Part shown: positions 35,276 through 47,465 of the stretch, piece by piece
Layout: every line of letters starts with the position of its first letter
How positions within the stretch are numbered: the stretch's first letter is position 1
Assembly (NCBI RefSeq): GCF_027580225.2
Contig: NC_073358.2
Coordinates: 45,113,501-45,177,500, forward strand
Length of the DNA stretch: 64,000 nucleotides
Direction of reading: 5' to 3'
From: Misgurnus anguillicaudatus
Taxonomy: Eukaryota; Chordata; Actinopteri; Cypriniformes; Cobitidae
Translations under genes and position numbers: made by a program
Notes under the pieces: generated by a model
What the model was told of the DNA's origin: nothing
Databases searched by the model: none
What the model saw: only the letters and a program-made list of their open reading frames with translations

Positions 35276-35464
35276 CAATGATGCGCGGGTCAATGTATAA
35301 ACAACCCGCACCCGACCGACGTTTTCAACTAACCTGCTCCCAAAAAAAACAGCAAAAAATAATAATATTGTACCTGACCCGCTTCCTGGCCTGCATTTTT
35401 TAATAGTAGTAATTGTTTAAAATGGTTAACCCCAGGTCATTTTGGATCAAACAGCGCATCACTG
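35276..35464. mobile_element. hAT-type MITE, 189 bp, perfect 8-bp duplication
   Basis: Ends CAATGATGCGCGGGTC and GCGCATCACTG; flanks ctacacat at 35268..35275 and 35465..35472. The interior has acccgcacccgacc and gtacctgacccgcttcc. Confidence 0.88.
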
Positions 35465-35939
35465 CTACACATCGACCTTAATGTCTCACCACTCTACCAA
35501 GTGCTTGGCTTTTAAAAGGTAGAAAGTAAAGCTGGAGATGACTGGGCTGATCCAGAGAGCTCTCACTTTAAAGGTCAGCACTATATAGACAATCTTTATT
35601 ATTCCCTACTGCATCACTTTACTCGCATGCAGTGGCACTTAACAGCATGATGCATGATGAACAAAACCTGAGGATTTAACTCTGTAAACATGCACTGTGA
35701 TACAACAATCAACGCTGCGTTAGAAAACAGCAACACATTGCGTTTCAATTGCAATCACGACTGCAGCGATGCACGTCAGAACGGGTACTGGCTCATGCTT
35801 TTTCAACCTGTTTTCAAAGAAAGCAAAAACAGAGTTTCTCAAGAGACAAACCAGTCAAAATACCCACCCTTTCCCTGACAACCTCACACATGCACAACTC
35901 GACCGCAAGCTTTACCCTCCACCCCTCTACACACACATA

Positions 35940-36110
35940 AAGCCTGGCTCGGCCGCAATGCAACTGACTGAGGTCATTCAGCACGCCATCAAAGGGAGGA
36001 TCGCAACAAGTGGCTCCTGTGCCAATGCCACCTGTCAATCACAAAAATGGGTGGAGTATCCCTCAGCCAATCCCTGGCAGATCCTTTAAAGCTTACTCTA
36101 GCCTCTGGAC
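35940..36110. promoter_or_regulatory. Candidate PBX-PREP/CCAAT/TCF module
   Basis: CTGTCAATCA at 36032..36041 is, on the minus strand, TGATTGACAG, the canonical PBX-PREP/MEIS decamer. It sits between two CCAAT boxes (36022..36026 and 36067..36071). A TCF/LEF word ATCAAAG lies at 35988..35994. TALE factors and NF-Y are known to share such elements in early zebrafish embryos. Motif-level inference. Confidence 0.38.
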
Positions 36111-37061
36111 TCGCTCGGTCTCAAGTTGCAAAGATAAATGCTAGTTGAATGATAGGATTCAAGAATGCGCGGCCATGGAAAACGATACACTTCAGAAGCC
36201 AAGTGTGTATTCGGCACCTCCGCGGAATCATTTACTCAAGCATTCCCTCTGGCACATCCGAGGGTACGCTCCGGTTTATGCTAACCAGCCCCGCTATGCC
36301 AATAACTTAGATCGAGTTTCTGTTGCCTTAGCTTTGTTTTCTTTTGGAAGGTCTAACAGAGGTTACCTTTCCCGAAGAAAACTCTTTATTTCCAGGTCAC
36401 AGCCTACGGTCTGATTATCCACACAGGGATAGAGTAAAGAGTACAGAGCATTTTGAGTCAACATGTGGATTGAATTGAAAGTCACGCCCAATTTCATTAC
36501 GCTTGCATTCAAAGTATGCGAGGACATAAGGCAATAATCTTTTAATGAGGCATGACTTGCAAAGTACAGTTTCTAGAATTTCCATAAATCTCCAGAGCAC
36601 TGGATCCTGATACCAACAGCCTTTTACCCTTTCCTCTACGGATCCCTCTGAACAAGAAGGCCTTATTAGTGTTGTTGAGTTTTTTCCACTTCCTCTGCCT
36701 TCATGTTTCCAGACAGCTCGAAGGAAACACAATTCCAGAAACTAACTTGGCTTGACGATATTCCAGAGGTACTAAAAGCATAAAAACAAAGTCAAGCCGT
36801 TTCCTGGGGTTATGAGTGCATGACAAGGAAAGGCAGGTAGAATTTGGGAACAGCCAAGGCTTCTGGTATATTCCTTAAGGGAGAACTTTGGATGCGAAAC
36901 ATAGAAGTACCGGAAGCTATTTGGATACACTTCAAAACAAAAATTACTGCATCAATGCCATGGGTGGAAAAAACCAAAGTAGCTCAAAGGGGAAAATAAG
37001 CTCTCATACAGTAGAGAAAAAAATATCAGCTTTCATTAGTAAGTGCAGTATTTTAACAACT

Positions 37062-37290
37062 TAGGGGGTCGCGCCTAAAAAGGCACGGAAAATGCTAGGC
37101 GCATAGGTTTTTGTCACATGACCTGCGGTGCACTTGCGGCATTCTGAGAAATGAAAATGTTTTTACCTCCATGCGATGCAGACGCGCCTGGAAAAACCGA
37201 GCGCGTCGCACCATGTGTGTCGCTTGCATTATAAGTGCGCATACCGCACGCCTACATTTAAAATAACGAACTTAAGCACGCAAAAGACGG
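37062..37290. mobile_element. MITE fragment with GCGCCTA words
   Basis: gggggtcgcgcctaaaaagg, gaaaatgctaggcgcatagg and gcagacgcgcctgg match a CG-containing dispersed repeat type. The ends are unclear. Confidence 0.4.
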
Positions 37291-38699
37291 GATAGTTGAA
37301 TCACCCCTTCACAAACATTTTAAGAGTAAACTAACAATTTCATGTTGGTAAACGTTTGTTTGACATTTATCAACCTCATTCCATGTTTCTGCAATAAAAT
37401 TGTCAAACCAAAACTTATAGAAAACACTGTACTTATCAGTTTTTGTATCCAAAATGTATTTTTTCCATTCAGTTATTCACACGAGTGCATACAAATATCA
37501 GCTAAGTCTCTCTTTTCTAACACAATCACAAGATTTCTCAATGAGAAAAGAGATTTGTGCAAAATAAAACCAAGTCCGTGCAGAGTTCAGCCCCACTGAG
37601 TCAATCTCAGAGTTCATGGCTTGCGCACACCCATCCTACCCACAAGTCTCTTGTTCAGAGGCAGCACATGTTCTTTGATACTCGACTATAAGGAATCTGT
37701 AGGCGTTGCATTCAGTACAAAAGAAACCTGCCAAGCTGAGAGAACAAAAAAGAGAGACCATGAGCAAGTGCCAAAGCCGGGATTTCTCCTCTCTTCAATC
37801 CCCCCAACCCTTTTCACCAGTTTCCCTACCTCCCCCACACCAAACAGCAGTAAACTACTGAATCAGAAAACTTCACTCCTCCCAATATTTCCACTAGAGC
37901 GACTGTCTTATGGGCTTCCTCTCCAAGTGCAATGTGAATCTGATCTGAACTGGCAAAGATGAGGGTCTACCTATGAAATATTTAAGATGGCCATATTTGG
38001 CTGTTAGCGATGATGGGATTCAGGGTGGTTAAGGAAGAAGTGAAGGTGGGGGAGTGTGGGGCCCTTGAAGATTTTCTTAAACCCATTACATCAGCTTTTT
38101 TCTGCTTCACGGCTTCAGAGGCCAAGGCTTTTGTGAAGCCAGAAAATGACCTAAATTGACACTCATTTGGTTGCGGTGGGTTGCCTGTGGTTGAAGGTTT
38201 TTGTATCCAAAAGCCAGAACAGTTGGAACTTTATTCGGACCACAAATTCTCAAATGTTTTGTGGCTTTGTGTTTGTGCAGAGCCCCACATGGATCAAACC
38301 TTGAGGGGGATATTGCAGGTCTGATTCTACCCTGTTGAACAATTCAGGCAGAATTGAATTCTGTCAAAAACAAACAAGGAGGCTTTCTCTCAAAGAAACA
38401 GCTAAACACAAGTTGCAAAGACATAACCATCTACATAGATCATTACTTTAAAACTATTTCGTGCCAAATGTGATCAAATAGACGGGAGGGGGTTGATTTG
38501 ATTTCCAAAAGTTACAGTATGTTCACAGTACATTAAACTGTTTCTTCTTTACAGACCTAGGAAAACTTGATTCAACATGATACGGCCCATTAATGCAAAT
38601 AAATAAAGCCGTGAAAAAAAACATGAAAGAGACACGAATCAGACCATTTAAACAAACACCTAAACCTCTGTTTTCCATGTGCCAACAAATCCCAGACCT

Positions 38700-39010
38700 C
38701 CATTCCATCTCTGCTGCAGCTGCCCGGGCGGTCAGCCTCTGCTATCAGTCCTAAGCAGCATTATGGAAACATTGTTGAGGAATGGGATGAATGGTATGGC
38801 TTTGATCTCTGGCCGTTGACCTGGCAGGCCCTGGTCCCTCCTCCATGCATGCGGCGGCCCACATCAAAACCCTTTGCCGGCGGAGATCAGCTGTGCGGCC
38901 AGACCTAATCCCTGCACGAATTTAATCAGCCATCTCAACGACTCGCATTACGCTTTTTAATTAGGAGGGAGTCATTCCTTCTGCATCACACCCGGCATGA
39001 CTGCTCACCC
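38700..39010. promoter_or_regulatory. Candidate regulatory block with TCF and homeobox motifs
   Basis: CTTTGATCT (38800..38808), a strong TCF/LEF spelling; acatcaaaac (38861..38870); a taatccc OTX/PITX-type core near 38906; and tttttaattagg near 38955. It is GC-richer than its flanks and free of transposon ends. Inference. Confidence 0.35.
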
Positions 39011-39659
39011 TGTGTGGACCTCTAAGTCCCTGTGAACTTAAGTCAAATATAAGATTTCACCTTAGGGCGACTTTAGAGATTTCTTCTTTAACTCATTTTT
39101 AATAGACTGAGACTCCTCTTCCTCCAGAGTGAAGGTTAAAGGCAAATTCTACAAAGGCTGCAAAGGATACAATGGTCAAAATTTGGAATGCTTTTGCCAG
39201 CAATTAACTATGTGAGAATGGTTTCAAATGGCAGAGAAAAATTACAGATTCAATAACATTTCACTTGGTAAGATGACATGGTGGTTCCAATACGGTTCCA
39301 AAGAAAGTTTTAATAACATAATCTGGTCACTTGACAAGTTATATGAAAAACCATCAACAACTTGCCATCCGGGGCTATACAAGAAATGTAAGGCAAAATT
39401 TAATTCCTCTCAAACAGAGCTTTTCAAGACCAATTTTTTGCAACATGCATGCAGTAAACAAAATAACGCAGTGTCCTAAACTCATAACTATTTAACAAGG
39501 GGACTAATTTGTATAAAGTCGTGAGACTTCATGCAAATTAGCTACCTCCTAAAATAGTTACGAAATGATGTTGATGCAACTGGAAATTAGACACTTCAAG
39601 CCCTTTAAGAGCACACAGTTGTGCATCACAACTTTTGATTTCCCATTTATAAGACTCTG

Positions 39660-39995
39660 GTGGCTTCTTCAACTGCTACAGAGACTTCTGCATCTCTTTT
39701 TGTGCCGCCTTTTACCCTTGGAACAAAGCTGTATCGGCAGCTATTTGCAGCAACAGGCATCTGTTCCAACACAAGCCTCTATTCACAGGGCCAGCATCCA
39801 TCAAAGGACTCGAAGGGGGGGTCCCATCCTGTCCTACCCATCCAGCAGCACAGCAAAAAATACATATATCAAAGGCCTCTACAACACCCGAGGCCAGTCA
39901 TTTCTGAGGATGCCGGATGAAGCGGCCAGTGCCAAAGTGACCATATCAAAAGCCCCCGGGGCACTTAACCGCCCCCTACAGTGATCAAACAGGGA
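39660..39995. promoter_or_regulatory. Candidate TCF/SOX motif cluster
   Basis: AACAAAG (39722..39728), ATCAAAG (39800..39806), ATCAAAG (39868..39874) and ATCAAAA (39945..39951), all in one orientation. Such a cluster is plausible for a Wnt feedback gene. A 139-codon frame overlaps but resembles no family I know. Confidence 0.33.
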
Positions 39996-40445
39996 CGATC
40001 CCCAGAGAGAGTGTGGGACCTATGACGAATGAAAGGAAGACTGATAGAGAGACCAGCATTAAGAAAAAGAGAGAGAGAGCACATAGAAAACAAATGAAGC
40101 CCTGGGACAAGAAACAGACCCAAGGCAAACAGTGAGGGGTAGAACACAAAGACAGCGGTTGCCTGGGAGAGAAGAGCTTGCAGCCGAAACTATGTCCAGA
40201 TCAAGCCGCCTGCCGCTGGGCAGACCCGAGTGAGGTGAGCCCTTACTGTGCCCTGGAGGTCACAGAGAACAAAAGAGTAAAAACACTGGAAAAACAGCTG
40301 GCCGGGACAGATCATAAATGAATAAGGAGAAAGACATGAAAAGAAAGATCAAAAAGGGTGAGCGAAAAGAGCGAGCAAGAGGGAGAGGATGGAAATAAAA
40401 GGAGGAAATGTTTAAGAAATAGTTTATGAAACAACGCAGCTTCCC

Positions 40446-40620
40446 TTAAAGGTGAAGTGCGTCATTTCGGCGCCGCTAGCGTCACCAAACAAAACTAATA
40501 ATGGAAAAATAATGGTTGCCAACAGTTATCAATCGGGCAACAAACAAACAAACAAACAAACATGCTGCAATTCTGTTTATTGCCACTAGTTGCACAAAAA
40601 CAACTTAACCAAAATAAATT
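40446..40620. mobile_element. MITE end (TTAAAGGTGAAGTGCGTC)
   Basis: ttaaaggtgaagtgcgtcat then gcgccgctagcgtcaccaaa is the left end of a common cyprinid MITE. It includes a (CAAA)n run at 40538..40560. The right end is not found. Confidence 0.6.
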
Positions 40621-41794
40621 AAATGTAATTAAACACCAAGCTTTTCAAACTTTATTTAAAAATAGTGGCTTACGTATTTAATAAGCTTACGAATTTGTGT
40701 AAAAAGGTACACAAGTAATCAAATTCCGATATGAAACATTTAAAAAGCAAAAAATAAAGTATGCTTAAGTTAATAAGCTGCAATAATGCAAAAAAATAAA
40801 AAATGCAATAACAAGCAACACCCACCCCCATGATTTCAATAAACATTTTGTCATGTTTGGTCTTTAAATGGCCAACACTGGTCAATATGGTGGCAGTCTG
40901 CTCATTTTCTGTGATGCAAATAAATGAATTAAGTGAAGCTCAGCCACATCCATGCAACCATTTTTTCTGGTGAAGTAAGGAAACTCCATTAACGGAAAGT
41001 AGATGTCAGAATTAAACACTAAAACACTCTTCAAACTAAGAGAATAAACAGCTAAAACCACAACAACATATGCACAATTCCACACAAACCCAAATCCAAG
41101 AGTTTCTAAAGATACTAGCAAGAGCAAAAAGACAAATTGTGCGGTCTACAAATGAGCATAAAGTCTAGATAAACCACCATCTACAACCGCTACGGTTTCT
41201 TCAAGGAACAGAGCTATTATTCTTAAGGCCTGAAGAAGGTCTTGTGGGGTTAGCGGTGGGCTGGACATGGTTGGTCAGCTGAATTCCACCCAACATTTGT
41301 GTAACAGCAACGAGAGCGGGCTACACAAACAGCGCTTTGTTAGGATCTAGAATGCTACATAAGCCTCTGGCAAAGGTAAGCCAAGTATTTCTGCTTGGCA
41401 AACACAGAGCACAGTGAGGTCTGAGACGATGAAGAGCTTCAAACGTTCAAGAGTTAAACATCAATCTTGTCAACAATGCTCACATACATCCACGCTCACA
41501 GAACACAGGAAGGGCCGTTTTCTAAAGGTGAGCTAATGGTCAACTACCACTAATGGTGACATTGCTGGCAAATGGGTTTTTTAACTTTTAGGCCAATTCA
41601 CTGCTTGTAATGAGCAACTCTGCCTCCTAATTTTAAAGCTGTGCAAGGCGTATTTCAAGTCATTATGTTCAATTTGTAAACAAATCATTCTTTTGAACCA
41701 GTCCTTCATAATGAGTTAGTCAAAACAAATTGCAGAGCTTTTGTGACTCATGCAGAACTTTAAGAGAAAAGCAACGTTCACATCCTATCGATAC

Positions 41795-41905
41795 CTATAA
41801 ACATATAGTTTTAAAAATAGTTTTATATTGAAGAGAATAGCGGAGTTCACACCACAACCATAATGATAAAGATCCAATAAACAATTTTGTTGGGATTACT
41901 TACTC
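41795..41905. mobile_element. MITE fragment (GAGTTCACACCACAACCATA)
   Basis: gttttatattgaagagaata and ggagttcacaccacaacc parallel 27420..27470. A remnant of the same family. Confidence 0.5.
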
Positions 41906-42436
41906 TGTATTTTTGTTGTATTCCTCCTCAGTATTAGTCTTTAACCCTGGAGAACCCAAGAACCCATTTCTTCTATAGAACAAATTTGACCCTGTGGGTT
42001 CTCAAGATATACATAGAAAAACGAATCAAAATGCAAGTATAAACGCTTCCTCAATTTCCATGCATACAGCTTGCGTCATCTTACATCATATTGGTTCTCA
42101 CGTAAATGAACGTAGTCTTACAGATTTTTAGATATTTTATTGGAAAACAACAGAAAAACTGACAAATAAAGTGCATCTACCAGTTCACGAAAAATAGCTC
42201 CAGTTTGCAATTGCAAACATGACTCAGATTTCCCAACACTTTGATTAACCATCTGTCTCTCACATTTACAAACACCTTCCGACATCTCAACCCCAACCCC
42301 ACCCAGGCCTTGATAATAATTGTATCTGACAAATGTTTGTATTTAGCCTCTGGATTTCTTTGCTTGCCTAGGTAAGCAATGCTGTATGAGAGTTCAGGAA
42401 GAGATATACACAAAACCTTCTTATTGATGGTGATCT

Positions 42437-42635
42437 ACAAGTTTTTTTTTTTTAAATGGGGTCCGCAAACCCCCAGTGGGCCTCCACAAGGTTCTAGGGG
42501 GTCCCCCCCAGAAAATTTCAGAGAAAGACAAAATGTGTTGTAAATTACACTTGATATACATTTTAGGTTAGGGGTTTGTTACAAACGGTTCATTATATTT
42601 GGGGGTCCTTGGCATCATAAAGTTTGAAAAACCCT
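42437..42635. mobile_element. hAT-type MITE (GGGGTCCGC...CCCCCA)
   Basis: Left aagtttttttttttttaaat and ggggtccgcaaacccccag; right gggggtccttggcatcataa and agtttgaaaaaccctg. gatcta occurs at both junctions, suggesting a decayed target duplication. Confidence 0.65.
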
Positions 42636-42725
42636 GATCTAAGAAACTGGATAGTTAAAGATATAACAGCTGTACGAATACCAGCACTAAAAGGTGGAGA
42701 TGTATCTCATACTTACTTGGCAGTG

Positions 42726-43030
42726 GAGGGCTCCAGACTGCCACCAAAATTTGAGAGTGTGCCACTGAATTTTACATCCAGTCGCACATGTGCGACCAGT
42801 AAATTTGACCTTTTTTTGTGATGTGACACTGACTTTGAAACAGAACGTTGAACTTTCTGCATCTATCATCGAAGTATTTATTAGTAATACAGTGGAAATT
42901 AGTAGAAATGTGAATATTTGGTTAGCATGTTGATTTACGGTGTGTGCCCCTAAATTTTCTTGTTGTACCCCTAAAATTTTCAGTTGGGGCTACTGTGCTC
43001 CTAGTGAAAAAAAGTTATTCTGGAGCCCTG
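42726..43030. mobile_element. hAT-type MITE (AGGGCTCCAGACTG), copy 1
   Basis: Left agggctccagactgccacc, right agttattctggagccctg. The interior is cctaaattttc / gtgccactgaattttac. The reverse-orientation sister is 52087..52383. Confidence 0.8.
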
Positions 43031-44778
43031 CAATGCTTTAAGACTACGTCCTTGTTGAAAAGACCAGGATGAATTCCCAACTAGCTTGTCTGCATAGTAG
43101 TGCTGGTTTATCTGATGGACCAACAAAACACACCTAATGGTATGGCTGGTCAAGTTAGTCATCACACACCAGCACACCATGCTGACTATTTCAGATCATA
43201 AGTACCACAGTTAAACAAGTAAAAGGAATCACAGTAGAAACGGAAATGTGTCATTCACCATTTCATATACCAAGTCTATGTGAAAGTATACACTTTATGC
43301 ATTGAGGGTGAGAAAAATATTTGCTAATTTTTATTTTGGGGTAAGCCATTTCTTTAAATATCAAATTTATGTTTTAAATTAAGTCTGAAATTAAGGCAAA
43401 ATATGCATTTAGGCTTTAATATATACAGCAACTTTTTCAGTGTATTTGCTGTAATGTAAAGATTTCTTATTACAGTAACATACTGTGTTCCGCAATACAC
43501 GGTATGTTACTATGATAGTTTGGTAGCTTTTGGTATTTATATAGATTTCAAACAGTAAAAGGTTTATATTGTGCTGTATTTTAAACCATTTTTGGATACA
43601 AAGTATAAGCTGGCCTAGCACACATTAATATTAATTTCAATGGCACAACATCACATGATACTTTGAATATCAAATTACTCATAAAACAGTTTAATAAGAG
43701 TAATCGAATAAAAAAACAGGCTCAGATTAATCAACTATCAAAATGTTCAGTGCAGCCCCGGTATCAACCCAAAGTTTCCTCTCTCCATTTGGCCATCAGT
43801 TTATCGGAGCTCATCTCCGGCATGCCGAGAGGGGCACATACCATTCACCATAGCCCATCCTGTGAGCTCTCTCGCTGACAAGCGCGGCCTTCACAGCGCT
43901 TTGATGTGCTGATGGTTCGGTGGCTCGCTCTGCAGCCGTTGATAACATCAGAGCAAGCCTCTCTTGGGCCCGTGTGCCACGCTATGATAATAAGAGGGTT
44001 GATAAGAGGAAATACAAGCTGTGATGAGGAACACATCGAGCTGGATGCCAAGCTGACAAATAGGGGACAGCAAAAGTTTTGGATCTTTTTTTACTCTAGA
44101 GCGATCCAAAGAAAGTGTTTGCATCATTTCTTGGAATAGAAAGAGGTACCTCACCACTACATCTGTGTAGTCCATTTATAACATACCTAATTAAGGACAA
44201 TCCCGACACACCTACCCAAGGGCACAATGGTGCTCAGGACTCACAGATAGTGGAGTTCGAACCAGCAACCATCCGGTTATCAAATCTGAGCTTTAACCAC
44301 TAAAACAGACCAGGCATAGCAAAGACAGACACGGTTAACTCACTTAAGACCGTGCCAAAATGAGGTAAAGAGACAAGCCTACTTTAAACAAATTACATTA
44401 AAGGTCTTATATTTCTCAAGAGGTTAACTGCTACAACAGTTTGGCCTTCAGAGCAAAGTCAAAGGGGATACAGAGGTAACCTGACTCTGCAATGTGGTAA
44501 CAAAAAAAAGCAAGAAAATTCCTGTTGGTGGTGAAACTGGGTCAGTACAGTCTTTTCCTCTAATAAGTTTGGGCAAAATGTGGATCTATGCAAAACCCCA
44601 AGAAACACTGCCAAATTCACAATGTGACTTCAAATGATTTCAAAGATTGAAGCTTTAAGACCTCAAATTCAATCACAAAGTGGAGTTAATATGCAAATAA
44701 CTTAATATGATAAAACAATGCTTGTGCGTCCATCCTAGTTGCACCATTGTAATTAAAAAACAATTACCAACACTACTA
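43031..44778. other. Unassigned stretch with small repeat pieces
   Basis: An Angel-like right end lies at about 43300..43357 and a SINE at 44206..44306. Otherwise nothing is recognised. Confidence 0.4.
44206..44306 (-). mobile_element. tRNA-derived SINE of a second type
   Basis: On the minus strand: GTGGTTAAAGCTCAGATTTG, then GGTTGCTGGTTCGAACTCC (B box GGTTCGAACTC) and GAGCACCATTGTGCCCTTGG. The tail differs from the GCGTCTGCCAAA SINE, so it is another family (V-SINE-like). Confidence 0.65.
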
Positions 44779-45198
44779 TTAAAGGAAAACACCACAGTTT
44801 TTCAATATTTTACTATGTTTTAACCTCAACTTAGATGAATTAATACATGCCTATCTTTTTCAATGCGTGTACTTTTAAACTTTGTACAGCGCTTCTTGAA
44901 TGTGTTAGCATTTAGCCTAGCCCCATTCATTCCTATGGCTCCAAACTAAAGTTTTATTTTGTGCCACCAAACTTACTCGTGTAACTACTCATGTAACATT
45001 CTTTAAATAGGGTAAACATTGAAGTGTTTGGTGGCTTCTAAATCCATCCCTGTTTGGAGCCATAGGATTGAATGAGGCTAGGCTAAATGCCAACACATTC
45101 ATGAGGCACTGTACAAAGATTAAAAGCACACACATTGAAAAAATATAGCTATGTATTAATTTGTCTTAAGTTAAGAACATATTAAAATGTTCCTTTAA
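44779..45198. mobile_element. Palindromic MITE, 420 bp
   Basis: Ends TTAAAGGAAAACACC and aatgttcctttaa. The arms share gcatttagcctagccccatt / gaatgaggctaggctaaatg and aatacatgcctatctttttc. This is a well-known zebrafish-type palindromic MITE with TTAA at both ends. Confidence 0.85.
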
Positions 45199-45478
45199 CA
45201 ATGAATGATATTACTGACATAAGATGTCAAGCGACACTCAACAGGCACAGTATAAAAATAATATGCAAATGTTTGACTCTGAAAGTGGTCTGAAATTGTT
45301 TTGAAATCACTGATGTTAAAAGAAAATCCAGACATATATTTTGGAATAACCGGACAATTGAACCACACAGTTTAAGAAACTGATAAATCCAAACCAGGCA
45401 ATAAAGCTTTAAAATGGCAAAACATGAAATAATATAAACCACATCTTTTAATTTGGATACATAATTAGCAGGGTTTAA

Positions 45479-45878
45479 ATTGGGCCGGGGCCGTCCGGGG
45501 CTAAGCTCCGGCACATAGGCTGAAGGTCTCGCTCTGCTCGTGCCAGTGTACCCGCTGCGCTTGTGCGTGTGCACTGACGCGAAGGGAATAAGGTGTTTCC
45601 ATTCATTATGGGGCATACTCACCAACGCAAATTCAATGATTTGCGCGAGTAGATTACATACAAAGTCAATGCAAAGACGCAATCAGACGCGTCCCCGCAC
45701 GGGGCGATGCAAATGACGCGAATTGGGCGGCGCAATTGCCGCAGAAACACGCGCTTTTCCTTTTAAACGCGTCTTCGCGCAAGTTATACAACTCGAGCGA
45801 ATAAACTCAGGAACTTCAAGAACGGCTTTCACACAGGATCATTTGACATTGTAGAGACAGAGAGAGAGAGAGCGAGAG

Positions 45879-45928
<50 letters not shown>

Positions 45929-46548
45929 GTAATAATGGTGCCCACGTCGAGGAAACTTAATAGAAGACTAGAAACGTGTTAAGGACTAAAGAATGTATGT
46001 CACTCATCTAATTACAGTATGTTAACTGGATAACACTTCATATAACTCACTGTATAGTTTAATACATTTATGTATTTTGACTACACAAATCAAACCTTAC
46101 GATTGTTTTAGCTGCTGACCAGCATAGGGAATCTCTATTGCTAATTTATTAGACATGTTGATGATACAGTACTGTGTGTTGTACCTTTTCTTGTTAATTT
46201 AATATTTTTCGGTAGCCTATCTTATGCATATAGAATTATTCAAGGAGGTTGATTCCTTTTACTTCATTTAAAGTTTGATCAATTGTGCATAATGACATGT
46301 GCAACAAATGGATATAGGGTGTCAAACTCGTAGATTTGCATCATTTAAAATTCAGACACTCTTTATAAAATATTTGTGGTCAATCTCTGGCACAGATTTA
46401 AAGTTGAAACTTATCAAATCCTATCAGAGATCCAGAATGTCATTAAAACACACCAGTGGCTTTGCTGTCATCAGTATTAAACATGTTACCCCTTAAAGTA
46501 CCCTCCCCCCAGAGCCCCCCCACATGACAAATCCCAATTTAACCCCTG
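45479..46548. mobile_element. hAT-type element, 1070 bp, perfect 8-bp duplication
   Basis: Ends CAGGGTTTAAATTGGGCC and CCCAATTTAACCCCTG; flanks ataattag at 45471..45478 and 46549..46556. It contains a (GA)n run at 45853..45928, a GC-rich piece related to 51070..51243, and a 65-codon frame at 46299..46496 that I do not recognise. Confidence 0.9.
45853..45928. repeat. (GA)n microsatellite
   Basis: About 75 bp of GA units with two CG interruptions. Confidence 0.95.
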
Positions 46549-46553
46549 ATAAT

Positions 46554-46735
46554 TAGGGTTTCAAAATTCTGGGAATTTTGGAAACTTTCCATGGACAATT
46601 ACACAGGAATATATAGGAATTGTGGCACACTAATGAAGATAATCAGATGCTAAGAAAGCTATGTGATACAGTTTGCAAAAGTTCCTTTAATCGCAACTTT
46701 AAATATTTCCAAAATTCCTGAACTTTGCAACACTA
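46554..46735. mobile_element. hAT-type MITE (GGGTTTCAAAATTCTGGGAA), old copy
   Basis: Left tagggtttcaaaattctggg, right tcctgaactttgcaacacta, with internal aactttccatgg. The hAT at 45479..46548 landed at its left edge. Confidence 0.65.
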
Positions 46736-47235
46736 TACAAAACCTAATCCCACCCGACTAAGGTTAAGACCCTCACCAGGTCGTATGGCAACATGAATGA
46801 CTGCCCTTAAAGCTGTGCTCCTATCCTGACCGTCTCAAATTATCAAGGTGAATACCGACTCCACATGTGTGGTCTCCATCAGTATCCCAAGGCCTGAAGG
46901 GATCTCACCCCCCATACAGAGCGCCAAACAATAAATAAAATATAGGGGTAAAAGTCCTGGCAACATAAGCTGTAAAGAGCTTTAAATACATATACAGAGT
47001 CACAGACACCAAAAGGAACCAGCGAGGGGAATTTTTATAACCTTTTGAAACTGTTGTATCAACAAACAGCTGCTCTCTAAAGCAAAGATGTCCTGCAAGG
47101 GCCTTTTGTATCGAAACTCCGGCTCTTATTATACTAGCGGCACAGTGAACACTTGCATTTTTGAATAAGTCTGTTTAAAGGCTCATCCTTCAACCGGCTT
47201 CTTTTCTTACATAAACAAGCCATCTGGAAACAACA

Positions 47236-47465
47236 ATAAGGTTGTATTTTGTTAACATTGGTAAATGCATTAGATAGCATGCATGACTAACAATGAGCAA
47301 TATAGTTTATTAGCATGTTAGTTAATGTCCATACAATTGTTCGTTGTGTAATAACTAAAACTTTTGATAAAAAAACGTAATAGTAAATGCTGAAATTCAC
47401 ATGAACTAAGATTAATAAATGCTTTAGATGTATTGTTCATTGTTGGTTCATGCTTGCTAATGCAT
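47236..47465. mobile_element. MITE of the TTAGTTAATG family, copy 2
   Basis: ttgttaacattggtaaatgc, agcatgttagttaatgtcc, aagattaataaatgcttta and gtattgttcattgttggttc. Same family as 1642..2010. Confidence 0.65.

Larger units (their letters stand above)
35465..42436. other. Transposon-poor stretch, about 7 kb
   Basis: The longest part of the window with few repeat signatures; exceptions are small pieces at 37062..37290, 40446..40620 and 41795..41905. No exon-like frames are recognised. Candidate regulatory modules are listed at 35940..36110, 38700..39010 and 39660..39995. Confidence 0.5.

Noticed and set aside
39565..39984. 139-codon plus-strand frame overlapping the TCF-word cluster
   Set aside because: No recognisable homology or splice structure; open by chance in a GC-richer block.
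42718..43038. 8-bp target duplication for the CAGGGCTCC elements (also 52079..52391)
   Set aside because: The flanks tggcagtg/caatgctt and aaatggga/agggagac do not match, so family assignment rests on termini only.
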